A stretch of 64,000 bases of DNA, from positions 1 through 64,000 of the forward strand of contig NZ_ML133580.1 in NCBI RefSeq assembly GCF_003985125.1. The letters run 5' to 3'. Below the pieces are notes generated by a model, which had not been told where the DNA came from, ran no database searches, and saw only the letters and a program-made list of their open reading frames with translations. Within the stretch, counting starts at the first letter, position 1; every line of letters begins with the position of its first letter. Both the position numbers and the translations under genes were made by a program. The DNA is from Rhizobium phaseoli. GTDB lineage: Bacteria > Pseudomonadota > Alphaproteobacteria > Rhizobiales > Rhizobiaceae. Below are positions 15,436 to 24,323 of this stretch, piece after piece.

Positions 15436-16588
15436 CGCGTCGCGAGTTTGCTCATTTTGCGCCATGGATAATTCCAACCCGTCGATCGTGTTTGACGCAA
15501 ACGGCCAATGTAACTGCTGTCGGGATGCGCTGAATCGCAAGCCGCACGAGTGGTGGACTGGCCCGGAAGGCGATATTCGAATGCGGCGATTGATCGCCAC
15601 ATTGAAGGAAGAAGGCGCAGGTAAGCCATACGATGCGATGGTCGGGCTTAGCGGTGGAATTGACAGCGCGTTTCTTGCGCATCTCGCCGCCCGAAAGCAT
15701 GGTCTTCGTCTTCTGGCGGTCCATGTTGACGGCGGTTGGAATTCCGAGCCCGCCGTCCACAATATTGAAATTCTTGTCCGAAAACTCGATCTCGACCTTC
15801 ACACGTATGTAATCGAGTGGCAGGAGATGCGCGATCTACAGATTGCGTTTCTGAAGGCTTCTGTCCTCAATCAGGACATCCCGCAAGATCATGCATTCTT
15901 TTCTACCCTATATAGGACCGCAGCGAAATTCGGCATTCGTCACTTCCTCAGCGGCGTAAACTTCGCGTCAGAATCGGTGATACCCCGCGGCTTTGGCTAT
16001 CCGTCGATTGACGGAACGCATGCGAGCGCAATTCAAAAACGCTTCGGCTCCTTGAAGCTCACAACCTATCCCTTCATGAGCCCTCTTGAGTATATTTGGC
16101 TTACCCGCGTCCGCCGGCAACTCACCATTCACCGTCCGCTTAACTACATCGACTACAATAAGGAAGAGGCGCGCACTGAGCTTCAGCGCGAATATGGGTG
16201 GCGTGACTACGGTGGCAAACACAGTGAATCCAGATTCACAAAATTCTACCAGGATATCTATCTTCCGAGAAAATTTAACTTTGACAAAAGACGGCTGCAC
16301 CTTTCAAGTTTGATTGTTGCCGGACAAATGACACGGGAGGAGGCGCTGCGCGAAATTTCAAAGCCCATCATCTCCGTTCAGGATGCCCGCAGGGAAACAA
16401 AGTTCGTGGCCAAAAAACTGGGATTGAAGCCGGAAGAGCTCCAATCGTATATCGAGGCACCGCCAGTACCGCACAGCAATTATCCGAACGGCCTGTGGCT
16501 TCATAAAGCGCTTTTGCGCCTGCGTAACATGACACGGACACTCCTGCCGACACGTAAAGCAGCCGCAGAGGCAGCAGATGTCGACTAG
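15428..16588 (+). CDS. wbpG: N-acetyl sugar amidotransferase, WbpG/WbuX/PseA-like
   Basis: A 386-residue ATP-dependent enzyme of the PP-loop (adenine nucleotide alpha-hydrolase) fold. The loop GLSGGIDS is at residues 73-80. A cysteine cluster near the N-terminus (CSFC at 8-11; CNCC about 28-31) probably binds zinc. Characterised relatives activate an N-acetyl group on a sugar nucleotide and replace its oxygen with ammonia to give an acetamidino group. Here ammonia would come from the two genes upstream. ATG 15428 and GTG 15422 are both possible starts. The 3' end overlaps the Wzy-like gene by 11 bases. Confidence 0.85.
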   Translation: MDNASRVCSFCAMDNSNPSIVFDANGQCNCCRDALNRKPHEWWTGPEGDIRMRRLIATLKEEGAGKPYDAMVGLSGGIDSAFLAHLAARKHGLRLLAVHVDGGWNSEPAVHNIEILVRKLDLDLHTYVIEWQEMRDLQIAFLKASVLNQDIPQDHAFFSTLYRTAAKFGIRHFLSGVNFASESVIPRGFGYPSIDGTHASAIQKRFGSLKLTTYPFMSPLEYIWLTRVRRQLTIHRPLNYIDYNKEEARTELQREYGWRDYGGKHSESRFTKFYQDIYLPRKFNFDKRRLHLSSLIVAGQMTREEALREISKPIISVQDARRETKFVAKKLGLKPEELQSYIEAPPVPHSNYPNGLWLHKALLRLRNMTRTLLPTRKAAAEAADVD

Positions 16589-17936
16589 CCTCGTCTTTGC
16601 CATGGCTGTTACATGGTCGGTGGCGTTCTACATCTGGAGGGTGGGGATCAATCTGACGCTTTCGTCAGTTTTTTTAGGTCTCATGCTCGCGCTTCATGGG
16701 CCCATGTATCTCTATTACACTCGAATATGGGGTATCCAGACTAAGTTTTTTGAGATAATCTTGTCCTCTGCTCCCTATACCGATGCTATCGGCGCACTGG
16801 ATCTCTCCCTTGCCCTTTCATTTGTTTGCATCACTATCGGCATAGCAGGAGCGGATTTCGCGTTCGGCGTTAACCATCAACAGATCCTAGCGGCACTGCA
16901 TTCCTGGCGCACTCAGCCTGTCCGGATAGCCAGCGGTGTCGCTCAACGACTCAAAATAATCTCGACCATCGGCTTCTTTATCATTCTCACCTTTATTATT
17001 GCCGAAAACAAAATCCCCCAAATTATTGTCTACTTCATTTCCGATGCAAGCGAAGTCGCGAAGATTGCTATGCGGCGCGAGTCGGGTGGAAGCCGCTTTT
17101 ATCTTTTCAATCTCCTCGTCTCCAACCTATTTCCCTTCTCTGCCTTTTGCTGTTTTCTAGCTTTAAGACAGCGGTCAATGAAACTGCCAGCGATCGCGTG
17201 GGCTTTTATCGTTGCCGTGATGGTGGCCAAGGCCTCGACTTTGAGCAAGGCGCCATTGGCGATATTTGTACTGCAGTTGATAGTCGTGGAACATCTTCGC
17301 AAATCTTTGGATCTGCCATTGGGGATCGCGATTAAGTTTATTTCCCTTTGTGTTCTTTTGTTTGGTGCGATGGTACTTGTTGCCATTCGTGAATTGCATG
17401 GTGTCGGCGACGCGCTCGATTTTCTATTTTATCGGATATTCATGATCGCAAACGAAAGTTTGCTTGAGTATTATGCCGCAATTCCAAGTGTTCTCCCCTA
17501 TGGTTGGGGTAGTAAGTTCAGTTGGCTGGTAGGCTCTCTGATCGGTCAACCCAGTCAACCAACTTATGTACTGGTCGGCGCTGTCCATCGCGGCATGGAA
17601 GGTTCCACCTCGACAGCTATGTTTATCGCCGATGCCTGGGCCGACTTCTCTTGGGTGGGTGTGTTTCTATTTTCGCTATTCGCCGGATTTTTTATCCGCT
17701 TGCTAGATATCCAGCTAATAGTGAAACGAGGGAAGACCGTCGCAACGATTGCGGGGCTGGCTCTCGGCCACTATGGAATATTCGTGATGCTTTCGACCGC
17801 ACTTCAAACTGCGATGATGACCGGCGGTTTGTTTTTGATTGTTCCATTAGTGCTAGCGCTGTCCAGCTCGCTGAAGTGGGTGCCAGATAAGAACGACGGT
17901 GTACAAGAGCATCTTGTCCAGCTCAGACGGGTATAG
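16578..17936 (+). CDS. wzy: O-antigen/oligosaccharide repeat-unit polymerase, Wzy-like
   Basis: A 452-residue protein with about 11-12 hydrophobic segments and a large extracytoplasmic loop at about residues 285-350 (LLEYYAAIPSVLPYGWGSKF...QPTYVLVGAVHRGMEGSTST), the usual layout of Wzy polymerases. Wzy proteins share little sequence, so the call depends on topology and position next to wzx. It would join repeat units in the periplasm. The coding sequence is clearly AT-richer than the flanking chromosome, as is common for wzy. Confidence 0.7.
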   Translation: MSTSLVFAMAVTWSVAFYIWRVGINLTLSSVFLGLMLALHGPMYLYYTRIWGIQTKFFEIILSSAPYTDAIGALDLSLALSFVCITIGIAGADFAFGVNHQQILAALHSWRTQPVRIASGVAQRLKIISTIGFFIILTFIIAENKIPQIIVYFISDASEVAKIAMRRESGGSRFYLFNLLVSNLFPFSAFCCFLALRQRSMKLPAIAWAFIVAVMVAKASTLSKAPLAIFVLQLIVVEHLRKSLDLPLGIAIKFISLCVLLFGAMVLVAIRELHGVGDALDFLFYRIFMIANESLLEYYAAIPSVLPYGWGSKFSWLVGSLIGQPSQPTYVLVGAVHRGMEGSTSTAMFIADAWADFSWVGVFLFSLFAGFFIRLLDIQLIVKRGKTVATIAGLALGHYGIFVMLSTALQTAMMTGGLFLIVPLVLALSSSLKWVPDKNDGVQEHLVQLRRV

Positions 17937-17944
17937 AATCCAAT

Positions 17945-18876
17945 ATGCGCGTTTTTCAAAATTCCGGGGTATATGCTGCTTATATGCGGCGGCTTGATAT
18001 ACTCGCAGTTGATGCGAGAAGTTTTTCAGACAGATTATCTATTTTTCTGGATCGCTATGGCGCTTGCCACATACTGAACCCGGTGATGGAGTCCTCTCCG
18101 GACACCTTCTTTACGAACGGCGATGACGAGATACTTCAACGATATTGGGCGGTAGAAAATGGTTTGCCCGCCATCTCCGACATGGAGCAGATCTTGCTGA
18201 GCCAGATCGAACATCACCGCACCGAGATATTTTATAATTCGGATCCGATGCGATACGGGAACGATTTCGTCCGCAAACTTCCTGGCTGCGTGCGAAAGTC
18301 AATCATGTGGCGAGCAGCGCCGTCCGGCAATACCGACTTCGGCGCCTACGATTTGATCGTCTGCATCTTTCCTACCATATTGGAAGGTTATCGGAGGCTT
18401 GGCTGGCGCGCGGAATATTTTGCACCAGCCCATGATCCGGCAATGGATAGCTATGCCGAAAATCGAGACCGGCCAATCGATGTGCTTTGCACAGACGTCC
18501 GAAGAATATTCGCGCAGTGTCCCGTACCCCTCTTTTCGGACGCGAGCTTTATGAGGCGATTTCGCAGGCGAAAATTGTTCTAAACGGCGCCGTGGATATG
18601 GCAGGAACGGACAGGGGAAATATGCGATGCTGGGAGACGCTAGGATGCGGTGCGCTAATGGTCTCGGACTCCGGTGTTTACCCCGAGGGGATGGTCAATA
18701 ATATCAGCATGATAACATATGAGGATGCGGAATCCGCGGCGCGGACAATTGTAAATCTGCTTCGGGAACCGGAGCGCCTTCAGGCGTTAGCCAACGAGGG
18801 AACCCGTACTGTACGAACCGTGTACAGCAAGCGTGCCCAATGGCTTAACTTCCAACGGCTGGCTGCAAGCGCATGA
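17945..18876 (+). pseudogene. Broken glycosyltransferase gene with internal deletion and frameshift
   Basis: Two frames together make one protein. The first (17945 to about 18495) has a typical acceptor half ending RPIDVL. The second (from about 18487 to 18876) reads HRRPKNIRAVSRTPLFGREL and then KIVLNGAVDMAGTDRGNMRC with WETLGCGALMVSDSGVYPEG, the C-terminal nucleotide-sugar half of a CgeB-like GT-B transferase. Family members have a further linker of several tens of residues between RPIDVL and this point, so sequence appears to be missing as well as a frame change. The gene is probably inactive unless the two halves are made separately. Confidence 0.65.
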
Positions 18877-18913
18877 AGCTTAGCCTGACCACGATCGCAA
18901 ACATGGCGGCGGG

Positions 18914-19465
18914 ATGGTTGGCCGCAAGCGGAGCAAATTTCTCGTCGGGAGTGGAAGCAATGTCCGTTGGCTGGCATTGCGATCCATTCGCGGAGGCACT
19001 GTGAAGGTTGGCGAGAACTGTATCATCAATTGCAATATCAGCTTCGATGATCCCCGCGGCCGCATCAGCATTGGCGATCGCTGCTATATTGGTGCCAGTC
19101 ACTTAGTATGCCATTCCGGAATTACGATTGGAAACGATGTCATCATCTCATGGGGAGTGACAATCATCGATCATGATTCTCATTCTCTCGACTGGGAATC
19201 GCGCAAGAACGATGTGACCGATTGGGGCTTAGGAAAGAAGGATTGGGCCGGGGTTTCCATCAAGCCGGTGTTTATTCAGAACAAGGTGTGGATTGGTTTT
19301 GGCGTGAGTATCCTGAAGGGGGTGACAGTCGGCGAAGGGGCAGTTATTGGAGCCCATGCTGTTGTCACGCGCGATGTCCCCCCTTACACCGTCGCCGCCG
19401 GTAACCCCGCTCGCATAATTCGGAATCTCAAGCGGACGCAAAAGGAGACAGAAGGTCAACTATGA
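18914..19465 (+). CDS. Hexapeptide-repeat acyltransferase, WcaF/NodL-like
   Basis: A 183-residue left-handed beta-helix acyltransferase. It shows repeats (VKVGENCIINCN, ISIGDRCYIGAS, ITIGNDVIIS), the catalytic-type segment WGVTIIDHDSHS, and the C-terminal AVIGAHAVVTRDVPPYTVAAGNPARII. It likely O- or N-acetylates a sugar of the island polysaccharide. The ATG at 18914 is the first in frame, but an ATG at 18873 coupled to the previous stop lies in another frame and reads MKLSLTTIANMAAGWLAA, so a frameshift near the N-terminus is possible. The stop overlaps the methyltransferase start (ATGA). Confidence 0.8.
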   Translation: MVGRKRSKFLVGSGSNVRWLALRSIRGGTVKVGENCIINCNISFDDPRGRISIGDRCYIGASHLVCHSGITIGNDVIISWGVTIIDHDSHSLDWESRKNDVTDWGLGKKDWAGVSIKPVFIQNKVWIGFGVSILKGVTVGEGAVIGAHAVVTRDVPPYTVAAGNPARIIRNLKRTQKETEGQL

Positions 19466-20304
19466 CGGCAACAAAGTTGGACACGTGGGAAGCAGCCGTC
19501 CAGTGGCTTCGGCAACAGCCTGACCAGCAAAAGCTGGTGCTCGATGCCTATTACGACGATCCGATTCTGCAGGCGGCCGAGCGGTATTGGCGGAGCGGCG
19601 AATGGGGTGCCATTCGCGAATTTCTCCCGCAGGCGCCAGGAACTGCAATCGATATCGGCGCCGGTCGTGGTATTGCCAGCTATGCTCTGGCAAAGGAAGG
19701 TTTTGAAGTAACGGCGCTAGAGCCCGACGCGAGCGACCTCGTGGGTGCCGGTGCAATTCGTGCCCTCTTCAATGAAGTTCATCTTCCCATTTCTATCGCC
19801 GAGGAGTTTTCCGAAAAGCTCCCATTCTCCGACAATGCCTTCGATGTGGTCTTTGCCAGAGCCGTTCTGCATCACACCTCCGATTTGTCGGCCGCGTGCC
19901 GCGAATTCTTTCGAGTGCTCAAGCCCGGCGGGCGCTTCATCGCAGTTCGCGAACATGTGATATCGAGCGAACGCGATCTGCCGATCTTTCTGGATCGCCA
20001 TCCCCTGCACAAACTCTATGGAGGGGAAAACGCCTTTCTTCTGAAGGAGTATCAGAACTCTATTGTTTCGGCCGGTTTCAAGATGGACAAGCTCCTTATG
20101 CCGCTGGAGAGCGAGATCAACTTCGCCCCCTACACTCGGGCGGAGTTGAAGGCGCAGATTGCCATGCGATTGCCGTTCTTCGCCAGAGCCGCTCCCGCGC
20201 TTTTGAGTTCTCGGTCAGTCTGGACGATCTTCTCGCATATTGCAGCAAAGTTCGATCGGCGGCCGGGCCGGCTATATTCGTTCGTCGCCACGCGACCCCA
20301 ATAA
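19462..20304 (+). CDS. Class I SAM-dependent methyltransferase
   Basis: A 280-residue protein. The SAM motif I AIDIGAGRGIASYAL is at about residues 54-68, followed by the acidic ribose-binding segment VTALEPD, motif LPFSDNAFDVVFARAVLHHT, and FRVLKPGGRFIAVRE, which is the Methyltransf_11/UbiE-like pattern. In this operon it may methylate a sugar hydroxyl or end-cap the polysaccharide chain; the substrate is inferred only from neighbours. It is translationally coupled to the acyltransferase. Confidence 0.8.
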   Translation: MTATKLDTWEAAVQWLRQQPDQQKLVLDAYYDDPILQAAERYWRSGEWGAIREFLPQAPGTAIDIGAGRGIASYALAKEGFEVTALEPDASDLVGAGAIRALFNEVHLPISIAEEFSEKLPFSDNAFDVVFARAVLHHTSDLSAACREFFRVLKPGGRFIAVREHVISSERDLPIFLDRHPLHKLYGGENAFLLKEYQNSIVSAGFKMDKLLMPLESEINFAPYTRAELKAQIAMRLPFFARAAPALLSSRSVWTIFSHIAAKFDRRPGRLYSFVATRPQ

Positions 20305-20313
20305 AGAAAAAAA

Positions 20314-21264
20314 ATGGCTCGTATACTCATCACAGGTGCTCACGGATTCATCGGAAGATATCTGGCAAAGTCGCTTGCACTTGCCGGGAACTCCGTATTC
20401 GGCCTTGGGCACGGTACCTGGTCACCACTTCACGCCCAGCGCTGGGGGCTAGTCTCTTGGCATAACGGCGAGGTCGATATCCCCAATCTTCGGTTGATTC
20501 AACAGCAGTTTGGGACGGTGGACATTGTGTACCATCTTGCGGGGGGCTCATCGGTCGGAGCAGCAATCGCAAATCCTCGCGAAGATTTCCACCGCACGGT
20601 CAGCTCGAGCATTGAACTCCTTGAATGGATGAGACTGGAGGCCCCTAAAAGCAGCTTAGTGGCGGTTTCTAGCGCTGCTGTTTACGGGGCAGGGCACACA
20701 GGTCAGATAGCTGAAACGGCGAAACCCAACCCCTTCTCTCCCTATGGTCATCACAAGCATATAATGGAATCTCTCTGCATCTCCTATTGCGAGAGTTACG
20801 AGTTAAAGGTCGTGATCGGTCGGCTGTTTTCAGTTTATGGGGAGGGATTACGCAAGCAATTGCTCTGGGACGTTTGCTCTCAGCTCGAGGTTCATCCTGA
20901 GCGACTCCTTCTCGGTGGCAGTGGCAACGAGCTTAGAGACTGGACGGCGGTGACCGACGTCGCGCGCGCGCTGTCGCTTATCCACACCGAGGCGAGCCCC
21001 TCGCCAAAAGTTATCAATATCGGCACCGGGCGCGGCACCAATGTTCGCGCGATCGCTGAAGGTATTGCCCAGGCATGGGCGGTCGATACCAATTTGGAAG
21101 CCAAGATTGAATTTTCGGGTAAAGCACGAGCTGGCGATCCTCAAAGCCTGATAGCACAATCCGAGCAGCTCGCAGCCCTTGGATTCGAGTGGCAAAAGGA
21201 TTTGATGGAAGGCCTCTCAGGCTATGTCAGGTGGTTTCGCTCGGAATCCGGTGTGAGATCATGA
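20314..21264 (+). CDS. NAD-dependent sugar epimerase/4-ketoreductase (extended SDR)
   Basis: A 316-residue extended SDR. The cofactor motif GAHGFIGRYLA is at about residues 8-18, Ser in AVSSAAVYG, and the catalytic Tyr-x3-Lys in YGHHK. The later RDWTAVTDVARAL and NIGTGRGTNVRAIAE segments are usual for nucleotide-sugar epimerases. With the WbpM-type 4,6-dehydratase at 24324 it could be the 4-ketoreductase that finishes a UDP-6-deoxy-HexNAc such as FucNAc or QuiNAc. That link is inference; a simple 4-epimerase is also possible. Confidence 0.75.
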   Translation: MARILITGAHGFIGRYLAKSLALAGNSVFGLGHGTWSPLHAQRWGLVSWHNGEVDIPNLRLIQQQFGTVDIVYHLAGGSSVGAAIANPREDFHRTVSSSIELLEWMRLEAPKSSLVAVSSAAVYGAGHTGQIAETAKPNPFSPYGHHKHIMESLCISYCESYELKVVIGRLFSVYGEGLRKQLLWDVCSQLEVHPERLLLGGSGNELRDWTAVTDVARALSLIHTEASPSPKVINIGTGRGTNVRAIAEGIAQAWAVDTNLEAKIEFSGKARAGDPQSLIAQSEQLAALGFEWQKDLMEGLSGYVRWFRSESGVRS

Positions 21265-22433
21265 CCCGTATTGCCTTTACGATGATCGGCGGGAAAAACT
21301 GGACCGGCGGCTATAACTATCTGATAAATCTCGCTAGGCTGCTGTCCGCTGATCAGAGCAGAGCTCTTACGCCCGTAATGTTCTTTGGAACCGACGTCGA
21401 TGAAGAAGATATAACTCCATTTACGGCTCTCAATTGCGTTGAGGTGGTCCGTAGCCCGCTCTTTAACAGATCCAGGAGCTTCAGATCTCTGCTCACCGGT
21501 CTTGTCACCGGCGCCGACTGGCGTGTGCGTAAGCTGTTTAGAACTCACCAGATAGATGTCGTATTTGAGGTGGCACAATTTTTTGGTTTCAATCTCGGCA
21601 TCCCCGCTATTGCCTGGATCCCAGATTTCCAGCACCGCTTCCTCCCTCATCTCTTCAGTAAGCTTGGCTATTGGAAACGCGATATAGGGTTTAGAATTCA
21701 GGTCCTGGGAAAACGCGAGATCATGTTGAGCAGTGAAGACGCGCGCGCCTCGTGCGAAGTTTTCTACCCGTCCTCCCGGGGGCGCACACACGTCGTCAGG
21801 TTTGCGGTGTCGCCCAAGGTAGTGATTGTTCCTGCGGCTGCTCGTGCTCTTGCCGACAAATATGGACTGCCTGAGCGGTATATCTTCCTTCCCAACCAGT
21901 TCTGGCAGCACAAGAACCATCTTCTTGTCGTGGAGGCATTGACGATCCTCCGTCGCCGAGGTCAAGACGTTACTGTCGTAGCATGTGGCAGCCAATCTGA
22001 TCCGCGCGACCCCTCTTATTTTCCGCGTGTGAAGGCTGCTATCGACAGTTCCGGTCTCTCCTCAAACTTCATTCTTCTCGGTCTTATCCCATATGGCGAT
22101 CTTGCTCCGCTCGCAACCGCTAGTATGGCCTTGCTCAATCCATCTCTCTTCGAAGGATGGAGCACGACAGTCGAAGAGGCCCTGTCGTGGGGCGTACCGT
22201 TGATTTTGTCGGATTTGGACGTCAATAGGGAACAGGCGGGCGAAGTGGCCGTATTTTTCGATCGCCATGACGCGCAGGCGCTTGCAGACGCACTTGCTTC
22301 GGCAAATCTGTCTTCGCCGGATATTCTGTTCGAACGGGCGGCGAAGGCACAGGCCATCGCTAATAAACGCGTCAATCGCTTCATCACTGATTTCCATGCG
22401 CTTGTTCAACGGGCTGCCACCAAACGTCGGTAG
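21261..22433 (+). CDS. Glycosyltransferase, family 4-like (GT-B)
   Basis: A 390-residue transferase. The N-terminal GGKNWTGGYNYLINLARLL is a glycine-rich acceptor loop. The C-terminal half has the sugar-nucleotide-binding features FLPNQFWQHKNHLLVVEAL, LLGLIPYGDLAPL and NPSLFEGWSTTVEEALSWG, with the E-x7-E motif in SLFEGWSTTVEEA. The ATG at 21261 overlaps the previous stop (ATGA). It likely adds one residue of the repeat unit on the cytoplasmic face. Donor and acceptor are unknown. Confidence 0.85.
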   Translation: MTRIAFTMIGGKNWTGGYNYLINLARLLSADQSRALTPVMFFGTDVDEEDITPFTALNCVEVVRSPLFNRSRSFRSLLTGLVTGADWRVRKLFRTHQIDVVFEVAQFFGFNLGIPAIAWIPDFQHRFLPHLFSKLGYWKRDIGFRIQVLGKREIMLSSEDARASCEVFYPSSRGRTHVVRFAVSPKVVIVPAAARALADKYGLPERYIFLPNQFWQHKNHLLVVEALTILRRRGQDVTVVACGSQSDPRDPSYFPRVKAAIDSSGLSSNFILLGLIPYGDLAPLATASMALLNPSLFEGWSTTVEEALSWGVPLILSDLDVNREQAGEVAVFFDRHDAQALADALASANLSSPDILFERAAKAQAIANKRVNRFITDFHALVQRAATKRR

Positions 22434-22496
22434 CAAACCACGGACGAAGGCCGGGGGGACCTCGCCTCTACCCACCAGTTGTGAAAGTAAGTGTGA

Positions 22497-23273
22497 ATGC
22501 GCGAACCGAAAATATCAATCATCACCGTTGTCTTCAACAACGAAGCCACGATCGCTGATACGATCGAATCCGTTCGTGCTCAAAACTATCCAAATATGGA
22601 GTATATCGTCGTCGATGGACTCTCAAAGGACCGCACGCTTGATCGGATCAACGAACGCCGCGATATTATCACGCGCCTAGTTTCCGAAGAGGACTTCGGC
22701 ATCTATGATGCCATGAATAAAGGAATAAGTCTTGCGACCGGCGATGTTATCGGCTTCATCAATGGGGACGACTTCTACATGCCGGGCGCTCTGGCAAAGG
22801 TCGCGGAGGCGTTCCGGGATCCAGCCCTGGAAGCATGTTACGGGGATCTCTGCTATGTTAGGCAAGATGATACCTCAACGATCGTGCGCGACTGGCGCTC
22901 TTCGCCTTTTGTACCTCGGGCTTTCGAAAAAGGCTGGTGCCCGCCTCATCCAACCTTCTTTGTAAGGCGCGAAGTCTACAAGCGCCTCGGGTCATTTGAC
23001 CTCTATTATAGGATTGCTGCTGATGTAGAATTAATGATGCGCTTTCTAGAACGCCACCGTATTAAGTCGAAATACCTGCCCGGCACTATGGTGAAGATGC
23101 GAATGGGCGGCACGACAAATCGTAGCTGGAGGAATATCCTGCAGCAAAACAAAGAAATTCTATTTGCGCTTGAAGCTCACGGGTTGAGAGCCAGCCCAGT
23201 ACATTTCTTCTCTAGGAAGCTTTTGTCGCGGGGCATGCAGGTACTTCGTGCGGCCTTGCTCAAGATGCGCTGA
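22497..23273 (+). CDS. Glycosyltransferase family 2 (GT-A)
   Basis: A 258-residue GT-A enzyme. It begins ISIITVVFNNEATIADTIES, with the nucleotide-binding D in YIVVDGLSKDRT, the DxD-like metal site FINGDDFYMPGAL, and the late acceptor segment YYRIAADVELMMRFL. It is WcaA/WcaE-like and ends five bases before the convergent Wzz-like gene. It is the last plus-strand gene of this part of the island and probably builds the repeat unit with the GT4 enzyme upstream. Confidence 0.85.
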   Translation: MREPKISIITVVFNNEATIADTIESVRAQNYPNMEYIVVDGLSKDRTLDRINERRDIITRLVSEEDFGIYDAMNKGISLATGDVIGFINGDDFYMPGALAKVAEAFRDPALEACYGDLCYVRQDDTSTIVRDWRSSPFVPRAFEKGWCPPHPTFFVRREVYKRLGSFDLYYRIAADVELMMRFLERHRIKSKYLPGTMVKMRMGGTTNRSWRNILQQNKEILFALEAHGLRASPVHFFSRKLLSRGMQVLRAALLKMR

Positions 23274-23277
23274 CGCA

Positions 23278-24102
23278 TTAGCCGTTCGACCGGCTGCGGC
23301 GATTTCGCTGCATGAGGTATGCGCTCTTAAGGAGGTTGACTAGAACGCCGATAACGAACCCGACAAAGAGACCTGCAGTCAGAATAGTTATCTTGGTCGG
23401 AGATGCTGCATTTGATGGAGCGTAAATTGGGGAAAGCAGCGTTGCAGATTTGCTCAATTCTAGTTTACCCGTCAAGTCGGCAATGTCCTTACGCAATGCG
23501 ATCGCATCGTCGCGTGTCGCGAGATATATTGCCTGCTGCCATCCGGAATCCTGTGCCTCCTTCAGGAGCCTCGAATTTTCCACGAGTTGATCCTGCAGTG
23601 ACCTGATTTGAGATTTCAGATGTTCCGAGCTGATGGACGCAACCAACGTCTGCTGTTCTTGAACCCCCCGCACGATCGCGGCGACGCACTGCCGCGCCAA
23701 TTCAGCGGCTGGGGCGGTAAAGGAAATTTCGATGACGTCACTGGGAACTGATGGTGCCGTCACCCTCACATTTTGCGAAATCTGTTCGGCGGTTACCGGG
23801 CCGCCGTCGGAGCACGCGGAGACGGTCTGCTGATCGAAAGCTGATGGAGATCGCAGACGAAAAGTAACATGCTCACGAGGCTCCACAAGAGCGACGGCAT
23901 CAGGGTCGAGCTGTGTCGGAGCCGACGCACTTGCAAGCACTAATTGTGCTGAGGCTTGATAGTAAGGTTGGCTACGCCAGACGAAAATGCCTGCTAGTGC
24001 AACTCCAATGGAGCAGCACACAATAATGATGGGCATGCCACGCCTTAGAAAGGAAACAACAGAGAATAGATTAATTTCCTCGTCAAATAGTCTTTGTTCC
24101 AT
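23278..24102 (-). CDS. Wzz-like polysaccharide chain-length determinant
   Basis: A 274-residue protein with two transmembrane segments (about 23-42, IIIVCCSIGVALAGIFVW; and near the C-terminus, ITILTAGLFVGFVIGVLVNLL) flanking a periplasmic domain with coiled-coil character (KSQIRSLQDQLVENSRLLKEA), as in Wzz/PCP1 proteins. There is no C-terminal tyrosine kinase. ATG 24102 is chosen; a TTG at 24144 is also in frame but weaker. It faces the glycosyltransferase operon and is probably expressed separately. It should set the modal chain length together with Wzy. Confidence 0.75.
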   Translation of the reverse strand: MEQRLFDEEINLFSVVSFLRRGMPIIIVCCSIGVALAGIFVWRSQPYYQASAQLVLASASAPTQLDPDAVALVEPREHVTFRLRSPSAFDQQTVSACSDGGPVTAEQISQNVRVTAPSVPSDVIEISFTAPAAELARQCVAAIVRGVQEQQTLVASISSEHLKSQIRSLQDQLVENSRLLKEAQDSGWQQAIYLATRDDAIALRKDIADLTGKLELSKSATLLSPIYAPSNAASPTKITILTAGLFVGFVIGVLVNLLKSAYLMQRNRRSRSNG

Positions 24103-24323
24103 GATCGCAGCTTTCAGAATCCGCCATCGGCTCAAATTTAGCAAAGAATTTCATAACAGCTGGGAGCCTAATGACGCTTCAACCCTATCGGACCTTCAAT
24201 GTCAATCATCAAAAGACCGCAACCTGGGCTTATCACGATGCCTCATGGGATTCCGTTAACCGCACGACTATGCAGATCTTCGCCTGCCTCGTCGTTGTGA
24301 TTTTACGGACGCCGCAGCCACGG

